Positions 10,469 through 19,225 of a DNA stretch of 19,469 nt are shown piece after piece (position 1 is the stretch's first letter; each line of letters starts with the position of its first letter). Below the pieces are notes generated by a model. The model worked only from the letters and a program-made list of their open reading frames with translations, was not told where the DNA came from and ran no database searches. The stretch comes from Podila epigama. Taxonomy: Eukaryota > Mortierellomycota > Mortierellomycetes > Mortierellales > Mortierellaceae. The position numbers and the translations under genes are program-made. The DNA is taken from contig JAAAVE010000434.1 in assembly GCA_015679605.1 (NCBI GenBank), positions 1 to 19,469 on the forward strand. Direction: 5' to 3'.

Positions 10469-13400
10469 TTTGATCCTTTGTAGGGCGACGATGCATGGGA
10501 TGATGTGGGAATCGCTCTCGGAGGATTCGATCCAACTGCTTGAACCCTTTGGTATCACCACGCGCTTTGAACGCTGTTCGAAAGAGATTGAGGGTTGTGA
10601 AGCGGAAATGATCTTGATCTGTTGCAAGCATCAAGGTCGATCCCACAAGTCGTTTAAAGGGGACATGTGTCGAAGGCAATCGTGGCGATGATGATGACGA
10701 TGACGATAAAGCGGCTGAGGACGACACCGAGTCTGTCACCGGTTGGGATGAATCCTCGAGTTTTGGTCCAACTGCATTCCAAAGCTCCCAGACCATGGAT
10801 GCATCTAAACTTGGTAGGGCCAAACTGTGCTTCAATTGAATCAGTAGCGTCTTGTCGTCCGCTTGATTTGGTCGACTGACGACAGTGCCCTTCGAGGTCA
10901 TTTGTGTAGACTTGCTGTGAATAGCACTTGGGTCTATATCGTGAGCACTGGCACTGGCACTGGTCATACGCCGCTGTTCATCCTGTGGTGCCGATTTCAT
11001 TCCAGCCTTGCCAAAACTCTGATCAAAATAATCATTGAACCACACTGTGTTGCCCGCACGACGATACCCTTCCAAGTAACCAGATCGGGCGGCACAATGT
11101 TTGATGAACTCATCACACGAAACAACTTGCGACTGGTTGCCAGATCCCGTTTCGACGTCAGATACGCCTTCATGACCAGGTTAAAGGTCTTGGTCGTCGG
11201 TACGAGGTTCATCTTGATCATCTTTTCAGGGATCAGAATCGCGGCCTCTAAATCCCCCATGGTACCATAGCCGTTCAGTAAGGCGTGGAATGAAAAGAGA
11301 TCGGGTGCTTGACCATCCTGGAGCATGCAACTAAATGTCTTTTCAGCGACTTGGATATGACCTGTGGCGGCGGCTGTGGACATGATCGCATTGTAAATGG
11401 ATGTATCTACAGTCCAATTTGGGTGCCGTACTCGCACCAACTTGAAGAGCCCGAGTGCAGAGTGGAGATCGGACCGGCGGCAGGCAGCATAAATAAGACG
11501 ACGGTAGGTATGCAGATCCGGCTGCACTGCTGTCGAGGATGAACTGAATGGCAAAATCTTTTCTCCAGAAGTTACTCCTACGCTTCCCTTTGCTCCATAT
11601 CCATATCCTGTTCCTGTTTCTGCTGTGGCTTGGCTCAAGGTATAACGAATCTCCAGGTACCGGATGTAGTCCTCGGGTGAACCACGGTTGACCATAACGC
11701 TGTTCAACTTCCAAAAGTCGATCCCAGACACTGGCCATCCTCGATCGGACATGTACTGTGCAGCAAGCTCAGCTCCCCTGAGGTCGTTGTTCTGTAGGCA
11801 ATGCTCGATAATAGACGAATAATGATGGGTGCGGGTATCGTCCTGAGGTCTATCAGAGTTTGTATCTGTAGGTTTAGATGTAGTACTAACTGTTGGGTAT
11901 GCTGACATGGTTGTCATAGAATCTATTGGTTGCTGTTGTTGTTGTTTTTCCAGCGACTGTTGCTGCTGTTGCTGCTGACGAAGCATGAGGACTTCCCATT
12001 GATCAATGATCTCTTCCCGTTCCTCCTTGGCCTCATCTACACTCTCGTACAAAAACTCGAGGAGGTGTTGTCGGATAAGATCAAGTTCTGGCTCGATTTG
12101 ATTCTCTCTCATGAGCCGAACCACTCTCTCAGCTTCTGGTAACTGGCATGTCCGAACGAGTCGTACGATGAGCGGCATGAGTAACGCTTGTTGTCCTGTT
12201 GCGATAAGTGATCCTGCGATACTTCGAGACAAGCCGTGTAAAAGTCGACCACTGCCTCGATGGTTTCTTTGTTTCTCGTCGTGGCTGTTGTCCAGACGTT
12301 TCAAGAGTGATTCAAAATCCTTGACAGGTGGTGGGAAACTCCAGTCGGTAAAAGTACAGAGCAAATCGATGCCATGGACAGAGCAGGTTGTCTTGATTTG
12401 CTGAGAATGAAGGTGTTGGAATAAAAGTCGACTGTACAATCCATGGAACCACTCTGTGTCAAGGTCCATTAACGGTACCGGTGATGTTGATGTTGATATT
12501 GATGTGTATGACGATGTTAATGCTGGTCTTGTTGCTTTAAGCATGGATAGTGTAAGCTGCTTATCAAGAAACTCAAACCCTTGAAGGGCCATCCCGTTGG
12601 TGGCAAATCCATCGATCATGGTCCACATGACCCTTTTGTACTCTCGTCCTGTCACGACCTCCTGCAGTGTCTGAAAGATGTCGATAGACTTTTCTGGATT
12701 GCCCAAGACAAAATGCGCCTGGATCACCATCTCATTCATCTTGCGTGTCAATGTCATGGCATTGGCCTCCATGGTCGTCTTGAGTTCGAGTATCCTCTGT
12801 GCCGCGACTTTATTCCGACGAGAGTGACAGACAATCCGCATCAGCTTTGTATAGTCGGGGCGGGTCAACTGGTCCTTTGGGTGACACTGTCGGTACTGTT
12901 GCCAGATCTGATCCACGTCTTGAAAGTGATGTTGAGTTGGAACCATTTTCCGTTTGGCGTTGGGTTTATGTTTGACGAATGTTCGGAACTGAGGTGTGAG
13001 TTGGAATGAATCGATCGGAAGAAGGCTCATGGAGTGGCGGAGATTGTACAGTGCTTGGGATTCAGTCGCGCCTGCCTGCCGTGGCGGAGGAAACGATGAA
13101 GGCTGAACGTCTTTGTGAGGACGAGAGTGACGGGAATGGCGGTGGTGAGAATGGTGAGAATGGTGCGAGTGATCGCTTTCGGCTACCAAACGCGTCAAAG
13201 GTCCATGTGGGATGGCACCGAGGTCATGTTCCTGAACTGTGGACGAGATATCAGTCATGGTATACGTTGGTACTGACGTGGCATGCATTGGTTTTGCGAG
13301 AGTGGAATGTGATCTCCTCTGTCCGTGCACGATCCTGTGGATCCAGCGGTTCATACACAATGCTAGATCATAATCGTATCCAGACTGTTGCTGCTGTTGC

Positions 13401-13702
13401 TGTTGCTGGAACTTTTTTGATCTGCCAGTCCCTACACCGTGAGTCCAACTGGAGTATCGTGAACTCATGAGAGTCGCGTTGGATGTGGTTTTGATGGACG
13501 AGCATCGTATTGAAGGTGTACAGCTTTGCGGTCGCGATCTGATCGGGTTGATGGTTGTGGATGTTGTGGCAGTCAGGGATCGTTGAGGAGTGGAAGATGG
13601 TTGTGTCGGATGATTTGCGGATACAGCGGAAGGTTGGCGGCGCCTGCACTGAGGAGTAAGCCTCAAAAACTTTTGGCATAGCTCGCCGTTCCTTCCGAGC
13701 AT
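10464..13702 (-). CDS. Pentatricopeptide-repeat protein, probably mitochondrial; frame broken near 11072
   Basis: One long frame runs from Met at 13702 (or 13738, 12 codons upstream) to Trp at 11074-11072, 877 codons. A second frame continues the same protein from Leu/Glu at 11075/11072 to TAA at 10464. The N-terminus is rich in Arg/Ser/Thr and poor in acid (MLGRNGELCQKFLRL), as in mitochondrial presequences. A helical PPR-like part lies around residues 330-400, and consecutive 35-residue PPR-type repeats occur about 727-877 (VDTSIYNAIMSTA, PDLFSFHALLNGYG, TTKTFNLVMKAY, PDLVTW). The second frame supplies the matching repeat half EGYRRAGN, then a Ser-rich linker and a basic C-terminus. Gln runs sit at about residues 105-112 and 585-600. 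PPR proteins bind organellar RNA; the target here is unknown. The break is a -1 shift without a slippery site or plausible intron, so this is either a sequence error or a disabled gene. Confidence 0.8.
11068..11080 (-). other. Frameshift site in the PPR gene (-1; about 13 nt apparently missing)
   Basis: Upstream frame reads PDLVTW with Trp at 11074-11072. The downstream frame reads LEGYRRAGN with Glu at 11072-11070, so the two meet with a one-base overlap. In the PPR consensus (as in VTYNTLIDGY) four residues separate the aromatic residue from the acidic-Gly-Tyr triplet, so the expected length is restored by about 13 bases. The break itself is directly visible; the size of the gap is inferred from the repeat consensus. 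Confidence 0.75.
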
Positions 13703-14526
13703 AGCAGAGCTAATTGAATGAAGAAAGATAACAATCAAATGGTGAGTTTGATTTTATACATGACTCAAGACGGACACAATCATGGCTGGATTTGATGATG
13801 GACCAAGATGAAGATGATCCTAACCTGTGTATTGAATGGTAACAGTCAGTCGCGGCTGTCCCTTTGAGTGATGTGTCCTTTTTCTGTTTCTTGGTGCGTT
13901 GTTTTGAATTATTGTGTTGATATGATAGTAATAGCAGATGAATATGTTTGTGTGTGTGGGTGTATTGGTATGAAGAGTGATAGACAAAGAATGGTGGATA
14001 TTATTATAAGACCATGGCAGGTGTCAAGTGAATGAATGCACCCTATGAAGACAAAAAAAAAAGGAGTGGAGTGGAGTGGAGTGGAGTGGAGTGAAGGAGG
14101 GAGTGAGTGAGAAGCAGCGACGCGGTTTTGCCAAAGGGATAATGAGATGAGTCTTGTACAATAGGTGGGCAACCTTCCAACTTTCCACCATGACCTAAAA
14201 GTCCGAGTTTTTTTTTTTTTGTGTGTGCTCTTCTACTTGCCTTTCCTTGCCTTTCTTGACTGCCTTTTTTTTTTATTATCCAGCTACACTGCATTCATTC
14301 AACTTCTCCGGACCTTCACTCCAACTCCCAAAAGGTGTGCCTGGGTGGCTTAGCCATGCAGCAAATCGAAACAACAAACGGGTGAAGCCCGACTTTTGAG
14401 TGACAACTGTGTGCGTTCGGTTTTGGGTGACCGCAAAAAAAGAAAGGGGTGTGTGCAAAGTTGAATGCCATTCATCCCATTCATTCATTCATTTCAGAAA
14501 AAGAAAGACTTGAAACGATTCACTCA
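13703..14526. promoter_or_regulatory. Divergent intergenic region between the PPR and uL5m genes
   Basis: This 824-base region must hold the promoters of both divergently transcribed genes, each for a (presumed) mitochondrial protein. It contains a six-unit GGAGT repeat, T/A runs at about 14051-14060, 14209-14220 and 14265-14275, and an ATTC repeat (14479-14496) just before the uL5m start. A small perfect inverted repeat CGGG-TGAAG-CCCG occurs near 14379-14391. No open frame here looks like a gene. I could not recognise a specific transcription factor site. Confidence 0.55.
14063..14092. repeat. (GGAGT)6 pentanucleotide tandem repeat
   Basis: Six perfect copies of GGAGT (ACTCC on the other strand) follow an A-run and lead into GAAGGAGGGAGTGAGTGAG. 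It lies in the middle of the divergent promoter region, roughly 360 bases from the PPR start and 435 from the uL5m start, so length variation could affect either gene. Confidence 0.92.
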
Positions 14527-15623
14527 ATGGCATCCCTCACAAGATCAGCCCGCCTGTTGCACTTGGCTGCTCCTGCCCGTGCACCCATTGCCTCGTCATG
14601 TGCGCGATTCGCTACCGCCACCACCAACACCCCTACCATCAAAAAGAACGACAAAAAGGCAACGAAAAAGGAGAACAACAAGGTCAACAAGGACAAGGGC
14701 AGCACTGATAACCTCATTGAACTCCAGCCTCAGAATGAATATACCACAGGACTCACTCGTTTGCGCGAGCATTATCAGGGCACTGTTCAGGATGATCTCA
14801 TGATCCTCACCTACAACCACAACTTTAGAGCAAAGGCCAAGATCCCCGAAGGTGTGCGCGTCGAGCTCAAGGGCAATCGCCATATCAAGCCAGCTCCCAA
14901 GGCATCCTCTGCTCAACGTGTGCCAGAATTGGTCAAGATTGACGTGCACTGCATGATGAAGGAGGCTTTGGTCAGCAAGTACAACCTTCTCTCTGGCTTC
15001 ATGGCTATCCAGTCCATTACTGGAGAGATGCCCGAGATCATCAACTCCAAGAAGGGTGTCCATCCCTGGAAGCTGCGTGCAGGTAAGAACCCCGATCTAT
15101 TTTCTTTCCTTTAGCTGCTATTGTTGTTGATCCTGATGATGTAAAGAGAAAAACTCGGCGACAAGAAAAGGAGACGCTTGAGCATTCATTTGACCTCATT
15201 TTACTCACTCTCTCACCTACTCTACTTCTCCAACAATGTATAGGAAACCCCATCGGATGCAAAGTGACATTGAAGGGTGACAAGATGTATCAATTCATGG
15301 ACAAGCTGGTGGAGGTTGTACTTCCAAGGATGAAGGAATGGCCAGGTCTTCCCGAATCTGCAGGAGATGCGACAGGCAACATTGGTATGGGTTTCCCACC
15401 TTCGGCCTTGTCACTTTTCCCCGAGATTGAAAACAACTTTGACATGTTCCCACGCATGACTGGATTCCATGTCACCTTCACCACCACGGCCACAACCAAC
15501 TTGGAGGCTCGTCTGTTGCTCTCCGCCTTCAACATGCCCTTTCAGCAAAAGAACAGATCTGCCCCAGTCTCCAAGGCAACATCTCCATCAGCATCCGCAA
15601 TAGAATCAACCACCTCTGCATAG
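14527..15623 (+). CDS. MRPL7: Mitochondrial large-subunit ribosomal protein uL5m (L5 family), 2 exons, 311 aa
   Basis: Exons 14527-15082 and 15244-15623 join to 311 residues. uL5 binds 5S rRNA in bacterial ribosomes and is part of the central protuberance; fungal mitochondrial ribosomes keep the protein (yeast Mrpl7). Residues 1-35 look like a presequence (MASLTRSARLLHLAAPARAP, basic, Ala/Ser-rich, no acid), followed by a Lys-rich linker (about 39-60). The L5 domain starts near residue 131 (RVPELVKIDVHCMMKEAL), with ITGEMPEIINSKKGV, then exon 2 GCKVTLKGDKMYQFMDKLVEVVLPR, the loop GMGFPPSALSLFPEIENN, and GFHVTFTTTATTNLEARLLLSAFNMPF. The upstream in-frame non-ATG extension was ignored; the ATG at 14527 has G at +4. 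The last 25 residues are Ser/Ala-rich and not conserved. Confidence 0.93.
15083..15243 (+). other. Intron of the uL5m gene (161 nt, phase 1)
   Basis: Donor GTAAGA and acceptor TGTATAG. Splicing joins G to GA to give Gly and places HPWKLRAG directly before NPIGCKVTLKG, which is the continuous L5-family order. Reading through would stop at 15112-15114. Confidence 0.94.
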
Positions 15624-15658
15624 AAATATTCGTTTTTTCTTTTTTTCTCTTCTTTCTT

Positions 15659-15684
15659 TTCTCTCTCTCTCTCTCTCGCTCTCT
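15659..15684. repeat. (TC)n dinucleotide repeat
   Basis: About 12 TC units with one CG interruption, within the presumed 3' UTR or downstream region of uL5m and embedded in a longer pyrimidine tract beginning at 15634. Confidence 0.88.
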
Positions 15685-15988
15685 TTAGTCCTTTTTCCTT
15701 ATACATTGTTTGTGGTTCTTTTCGTCTTTATCTATTCATTTTAGTTCCTTCACTTTTTCATAACTTGTCTTTGATAAAAATAACAAAAAGAAATACACCA
15801 TCCAATCCAACGTCGAAAAAAGTTTGTCCGATTTCCTTTTACCATTTCTTTTTCTTTCTCTATTTTGTTGTTGCTGTAACAGTTTCTGTAAAGACAAAAG
15901 ACCATAATTGATATTCTTTTTTTTTTTTTCCATTTTTATAATGAACAAAAAGATCGAATCTATAGTGTAAAAAATCCTCTGCGAGTCT

Positions 15989-16017
15989 TTTTTCTTCTTC
16001 TTCTTCTTCTTCTTCTT
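15989..16017. repeat. (CTT)n trinucleotide repeat
   Basis: Nine or so CTT units between the convergent uL5m and bS21m genes. It is followed after a few bases by a 13-base direct duplication (16024-16036 and 16037-16049) that itself contains CTTCTT. Confidence 0.9.
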
Positions 16018-16023
16018 TACTTC

Positions 16024-16049
16024 CACCTCTTCTTCACACCTCTTCTTCA
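16024..16049. repeat. Perfect 13-base tandem duplication
   Basis: CACCTCTTCTTCA occurs twice head to tail without mismatch, then a partial third copy (CACC). It lies in non-coding DNA between the two mitochondrial ribosomal protein genes and is probably a recent slippage product of the neighbouring CTT tract. Confidence 0.92.
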
Positions 16050-16278
16050 CACCTTTTTCTCTACTTTTCTTCGGGTGTTGAGACGGTAGAATATTTTATA
16101 ATGCTACTATCCGTTCTTTTTTACATGCCACTATAAGGAAGAGATGAAAAGGATTTGGGCAACGAAAAAAATAAGAAAATGAGAATGAAAGATCAAATAT
16201 CAAAATATCAAATAAAAAAAGAAACACGTTATTCCAGCAAAAATGACAATCAACAACCAACAACAATAAAGGAAAGCA

Positions 16279-16836
16279 TTACCGGATCTTCATAAGCCCA
16301 ATAAGCTCAATCTTTTTCCTGACCATGGCACCAAACAACTTCTTGTTACGCTCTTGGTTCTCGCGACGCATGCGGACATGACCCGTCTCGTAGGCACGAC
16401 GACGACGGAGCTCTAGCTTAATGTTGCTTTGGTTGAGTGCAGTGCGCAAGCGACGATAGGTCTGATCAATGTTATGAGGTCCATTGACTCGGAAGGATCG
16501 ACCTTGTGTGGGGTGGTTGGCGTCAAGGTGAATAGGATTAGCAGTCGTGTTGGCCTTGGTCTTTGTTGGCGAAAAGTTGATCAATCCGAAATCTTTGACG
16601 CCGTTGCTATTGTTGCTGCTTCCCTTTGACAAATGACCGAAAAGACTCTTGATACTATCGTTGCTGTTGCTGTTACTGCTGCTGCTGCTGCTGGAAGAAG
16701 CCTTGTTGGCAAACGTATCGGGGATTTGACTACGTGCTCCAGCGGTTGTATGGAAGGAAGAAAAGACAACATTCTGTCGTGCTGTACGCTGAGCGAGGCC
16801 CAGACCAGTCGCCCTGGAAAGTGCTGTGCGGAACAT
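16279..16836 (-). CDS. MRP21: Mitochondrial small-subunit ribosomal protein bS21m, 185 aa, single exon
   Basis: The protein begins MFRTALSRATGLGLAQRTARQ, an Arg-rich, acid-free presequence, followed by a Ser/Asn-rich spacer (about 47-80). The bS21 domain occupies about residues 112-185: RSFRVNGPHNIDQTYRRLRT, NQSNIKLELRRRRAYET, HVRMRRENQERNKKLF and VRKKIELI. The pattern of a central NxI-xxExRRRxxYE followed by an Arg-rich helix is that of the S21 family; bS21 binds near the 3' end of small-subunit rRNA. Yeast Mrp21 is likewise much longer than bacterial S21. The start has AAA before ATG and no in-frame ATG upstream. No intron is needed. It lies in the same orientation as, and downstream of, the mtHsp70 gene with about 490 bases between, so it has its own promoter. 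Confidence 0.87.
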   Translation of the reverse strand: MFRTALSRATGLGLAQRTARQNVVFSSFHTTAGARSQIPDTFANKASSSSSSSSNSNSNDSIKSLFGHLSKGSSNNSNGVKDFGLINFSPTKTKANTTANPIHLDANHPTQGRSFRVNGPHNIDQTYRRLRTALNQSNIKLELRRRRAYETGHVRMRRENQERNKKLFGAMVRKKIELIGLMKIR

Positions 16837-17327
16837 TTTCTCTCAATGTGTGAAATGTGTGAATGTAAAATGGAACGAACTCCTTTTTCTCCAGTTCCTG
16901 GAATGAGTTGGCAGAATGAGTGAGAAACGAACAAACCGTCACGAAATCAAAAATGCGGGTTGCTGTTGCACAAGAGCGAGTGGCTTGTGTTTTTGTCTTC
17001 CGAAATACTTTAGTGGCAAAAATAGTTGGATTTCGGGTAAAGTTCAAATGCATGTTCCCTCCCATCGATTCCGATGATTCCACAAAATGAAGAGTACTAC
17101 AACATAAAATACACAACAGTGAAAGGGTGGTTTTTTTTTTCTATTTTTTTTTCTTTTATTCTAAAGGATGAGGCTTTCTAATAAATGATGAATGATAGGT
17201 GTTGGTACATGGAAAGAATGAAAAAATGAGAGAAAAAAAAATAATAATGGAGGATAATTATTTAACAGAGGAATGTGACAAAAGGAGATAGATGGGGTTG
17301 AAGGTCGGTTGAGTTGATGACGACCAT
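16837..17327. promoter_or_regulatory. mtHsp70 3' flank and bS21m promoter region
   Basis: The 491 bases contain the 3' UTR of the minus-strand mtHsp70 gene and the promoter of the minus-strand bS21m gene. A minus-strand AATAAA (plus 17155-17160) lies about 170 bases after the mtHsp70 stop and is a candidate polyadenylation signal, followed on that strand by A-rich tracts (plus T-runs at 17131-17152). No coding sequence was recognised. Confidence 0.6.
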
Positions 17328-19225
17328 TTACTTCTTGGGCTCCTCGTTGTCAACGGTGGTACCCTCGGACGAGGAGGAAGAAGCACCAGCAGCGGCGTTC
17401 TTCTTGTAAACCATCTCGAACAACTTCAAAGATCCCTGCTGAAGGTCAGTGGCCTCCTTCTTGATCTCCTCAGCCTCAACAGTCTCGCCCTTGGCAAGAA
17501 CCTCACGGAGCTTGTTGATCTGCTCCTTGATCTTATCAGCCTCAGAGGCATCGAGCTGGTCCTTGAAGTCAGACATGTGCTTCTCAGTCTCGCTGATGAT
17601 AGACTCGGCCTGGTTGGTGGCCTCGATCTGCTCCTTCTTCTTGCGGTCAGAGTCAGCAAAGAGCTCAGAGTCCTTGATCATCTTCTCAATCTCGTCCGAG
17701 GAAAGACCGGAGGAAGCAACAATGGACATGGACTGATCGCGGCCAGTGGCCTTGTCCTTGGCTCCGACGTTGACGATACCATCGGCATCAATATCGAAGG
17801 AAACCTCGATCTGGGGGACACCCTTGGGGGCAGGGGCGAGGCCGTGCAAGTTAAAGTCGCCCAAGAGCTTGTTGTCACGGACGAGCTCACGCTCTCCCTG
17901 GAAGACACGGACCTGAACCTGGCAGCGGTCGAGAAGACCTGGGACTTCTTGGTGGGGATGGTGGTGTTGCGGTTGATCAGACGGGTGAAGACACCACCGA
18001 GGGTCTCGATTCCGAGAGAAAGAGGGGTGACATCCAAGAGAAGAATGTCAGTGACGGAACCGGCCAAGACACCACCCTGGATGGCGGCACCGATGGCGAC
18101 AGCCTCATCGGGGTTGACAGACTTGCCAGGCTCACGGCCAAAGACCTTCTTGACGGTCTCAATGACCTTGGGGACACGAGACATGCCTCCGACGAGAACG
18201 ACCTCGTTAATCTCGTTGAGCTGAACGCCAGCATCCTTGATAGCCTTCTCGCAAGGGGGAATGGTGCGGTCAATCAAATCCTTGGCAAGAGTCTCAAACT
18301 TTGTGCGGGACATCTTGATGTTGATATGCTTGGGGCCGGTGGCATCGGCAGTGATGTAAGGAAGGTTGATATCGGTCTGGAGGGTGCTGGACAACTCGAT
18401 CTTGGCCTTCTCGACGCCCTCACGGATACGCTGGATAGCCATGCGGTCGTTGGAGAGATCCAAGCCCTGCTCCTTCTTGAACTCCTCAACGACGTGCTTG
18501 ACGAGCATGGCATCGAAATCTTCACCACCGAGGGCGGTATCACCGTTGGTGGACTTGACCTCAAAGACACCGTTCTGGATCTCGAGGATAGAGATATCGA
18601 ACGTACCACCACCCAAATCGTAGACGGCAACGACACGGTCACCGGCCTTGTCGAGACCATAGGCAAGAGCGGCAGCGGTGGGCTCGTTGATGACACGGAG
18701 AACATCAAGACCGGCGATCTTACCAGCATCCTTGGTAGCCTGACGCTGAGCATCGTTGAAGTAGGCGGGAACGGTGACGACGGCATGGCCGACCTTCTTA
18801 CCGAGGTAACCCTCAGCGGTCTCCTTCATCTTTCCGAGGACAAAGGCACCGATCTGGGAAGGAGAGTACTGCTTGTCGCGAGCCTCGACCCAGGCATCGC
18901 CGTTGGTGTGCTTGACAATCTTGTAGGAGACAGTCTTGATATCGTGTTGGACGGCCTTGTCAGAGTAAAGACGACCGATGAGACGCTTGGTGGCATAGAG
19001 GGTGTTCTCGGGGTTGACAACAGCCTGACGCTTGGCAGCCTGACCGACGACGAGCTCGCCCTCCTTGGTGAAGGCAACGATCGAAGGGGTGGTGCGGGCA
19101 CCCTCGGCGTTCTCAATAACACGGGGAACCTTGCCCTCCATGATACCAACGCAAGAGTTGGTGGTTCCGAGATCAATACCAATAACGGGACCGTTGATAG
19201 CAGAGCTGTAAGCACGAGCGCCAAG
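17328..19225 (-). CDS. SSC1: Mitochondrial Hsp70 (Ssc1-type), last exon; 5' exon outside window; frame broken near 17921
   Basis: mtHsp70 is the matrix chaperone that drives presequence import with Tim44/Pam and folds matrix proteins. The exon starts after an acceptor at 19226-19227 with [25 protein letters not shown], i.e. the end of the presequence and the first phosphate motif. It continues with [53 protein letters not shown], the linker [18 protein letters not shown] and [10 protein letters not shown], where the frame ends in family sense at 17921. The rest of the substrate-binding domain ([40 protein letters not shown]) and the lid follow in the -1 frame to TAA at 17328. 435 plus 197 residues are present, close to the usual ~650 once a presequence exon is added. 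Codon use is strongly C-ending, as in highly expressed genes. The missing Met lies beyond the window. Confidence 0.92.
17915..17926 (-). other. Frameshift site in the mtHsp70 gene (-1; about 13 nt apparently missing)
   Basis: The upstream frame ends STAA with Ala at 17923-17921. The downstream frame starts QVQVRVF with Gln at 17921-17919, a one-base overlap. In Hsp70 relatives (yeast Ssc1 reads STAAAGQTSVEIRVF; DnaK has the same spacing) four further residues lie between. The gap is therefore 12 bases plus one, 13 in all. If left as it is, the upstream frame ends at a stop at 17678 and loses most of the substrate-binding domain. Confidence 0.88.

Larger units (their letters stand above)
15624..16278. 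other. Convergent 3' intergenic region of uL5m and bS21m with pyrimidine repeats
   Basis: 655 bases without a credible gene. It is A/T-rich with long pyrimidine tracts: a (TC)n run at about 15659-15684, a (CTT)n run at 15989-16017, and an exact 13-base tandem duplication at 16024-16049. AT-rich DNA near 16180-16278 would form the 3' UTR of the bS21m gene; ATAAAA-like elements near 15774-15779 may serve uL5m. The minus-strand frame over the CTT repeat is a Lys-rich artefact. Confidence 0.75.

Noticed and set aside
11045-11080. A 36-base GT-AG 'intron' at the PPR frame break
   Set aside because: It would remove well-formed repeat sequence on both sides of the break (VTW and EGYRRAGN) and is too short to be spliced plausibly.
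14379-14391. Small inverted repeat upstream of uL5m as an RNA element
   Set aside because: Only four base pairs with a five-base loop; such stems occur often by chance and nothing else supports a structured RNA.
11068-17926. Programmed -1 ribosomal frameshifting at the two break sites
   Set aside because: Neither site has an X XXY YYZ slippery heptamer, and in both cases the family spacing shows that codons are missing, which slippage would not supply.
17919-17938. A 20-base GT-AG 'intron' that would restore the mtHsp70 frame
   Set aside because: Its removal would delete the conserved VFSTAA segment, and 20 bases is far too short for fungal splicing. Other introns in the window are 97-212 bases.
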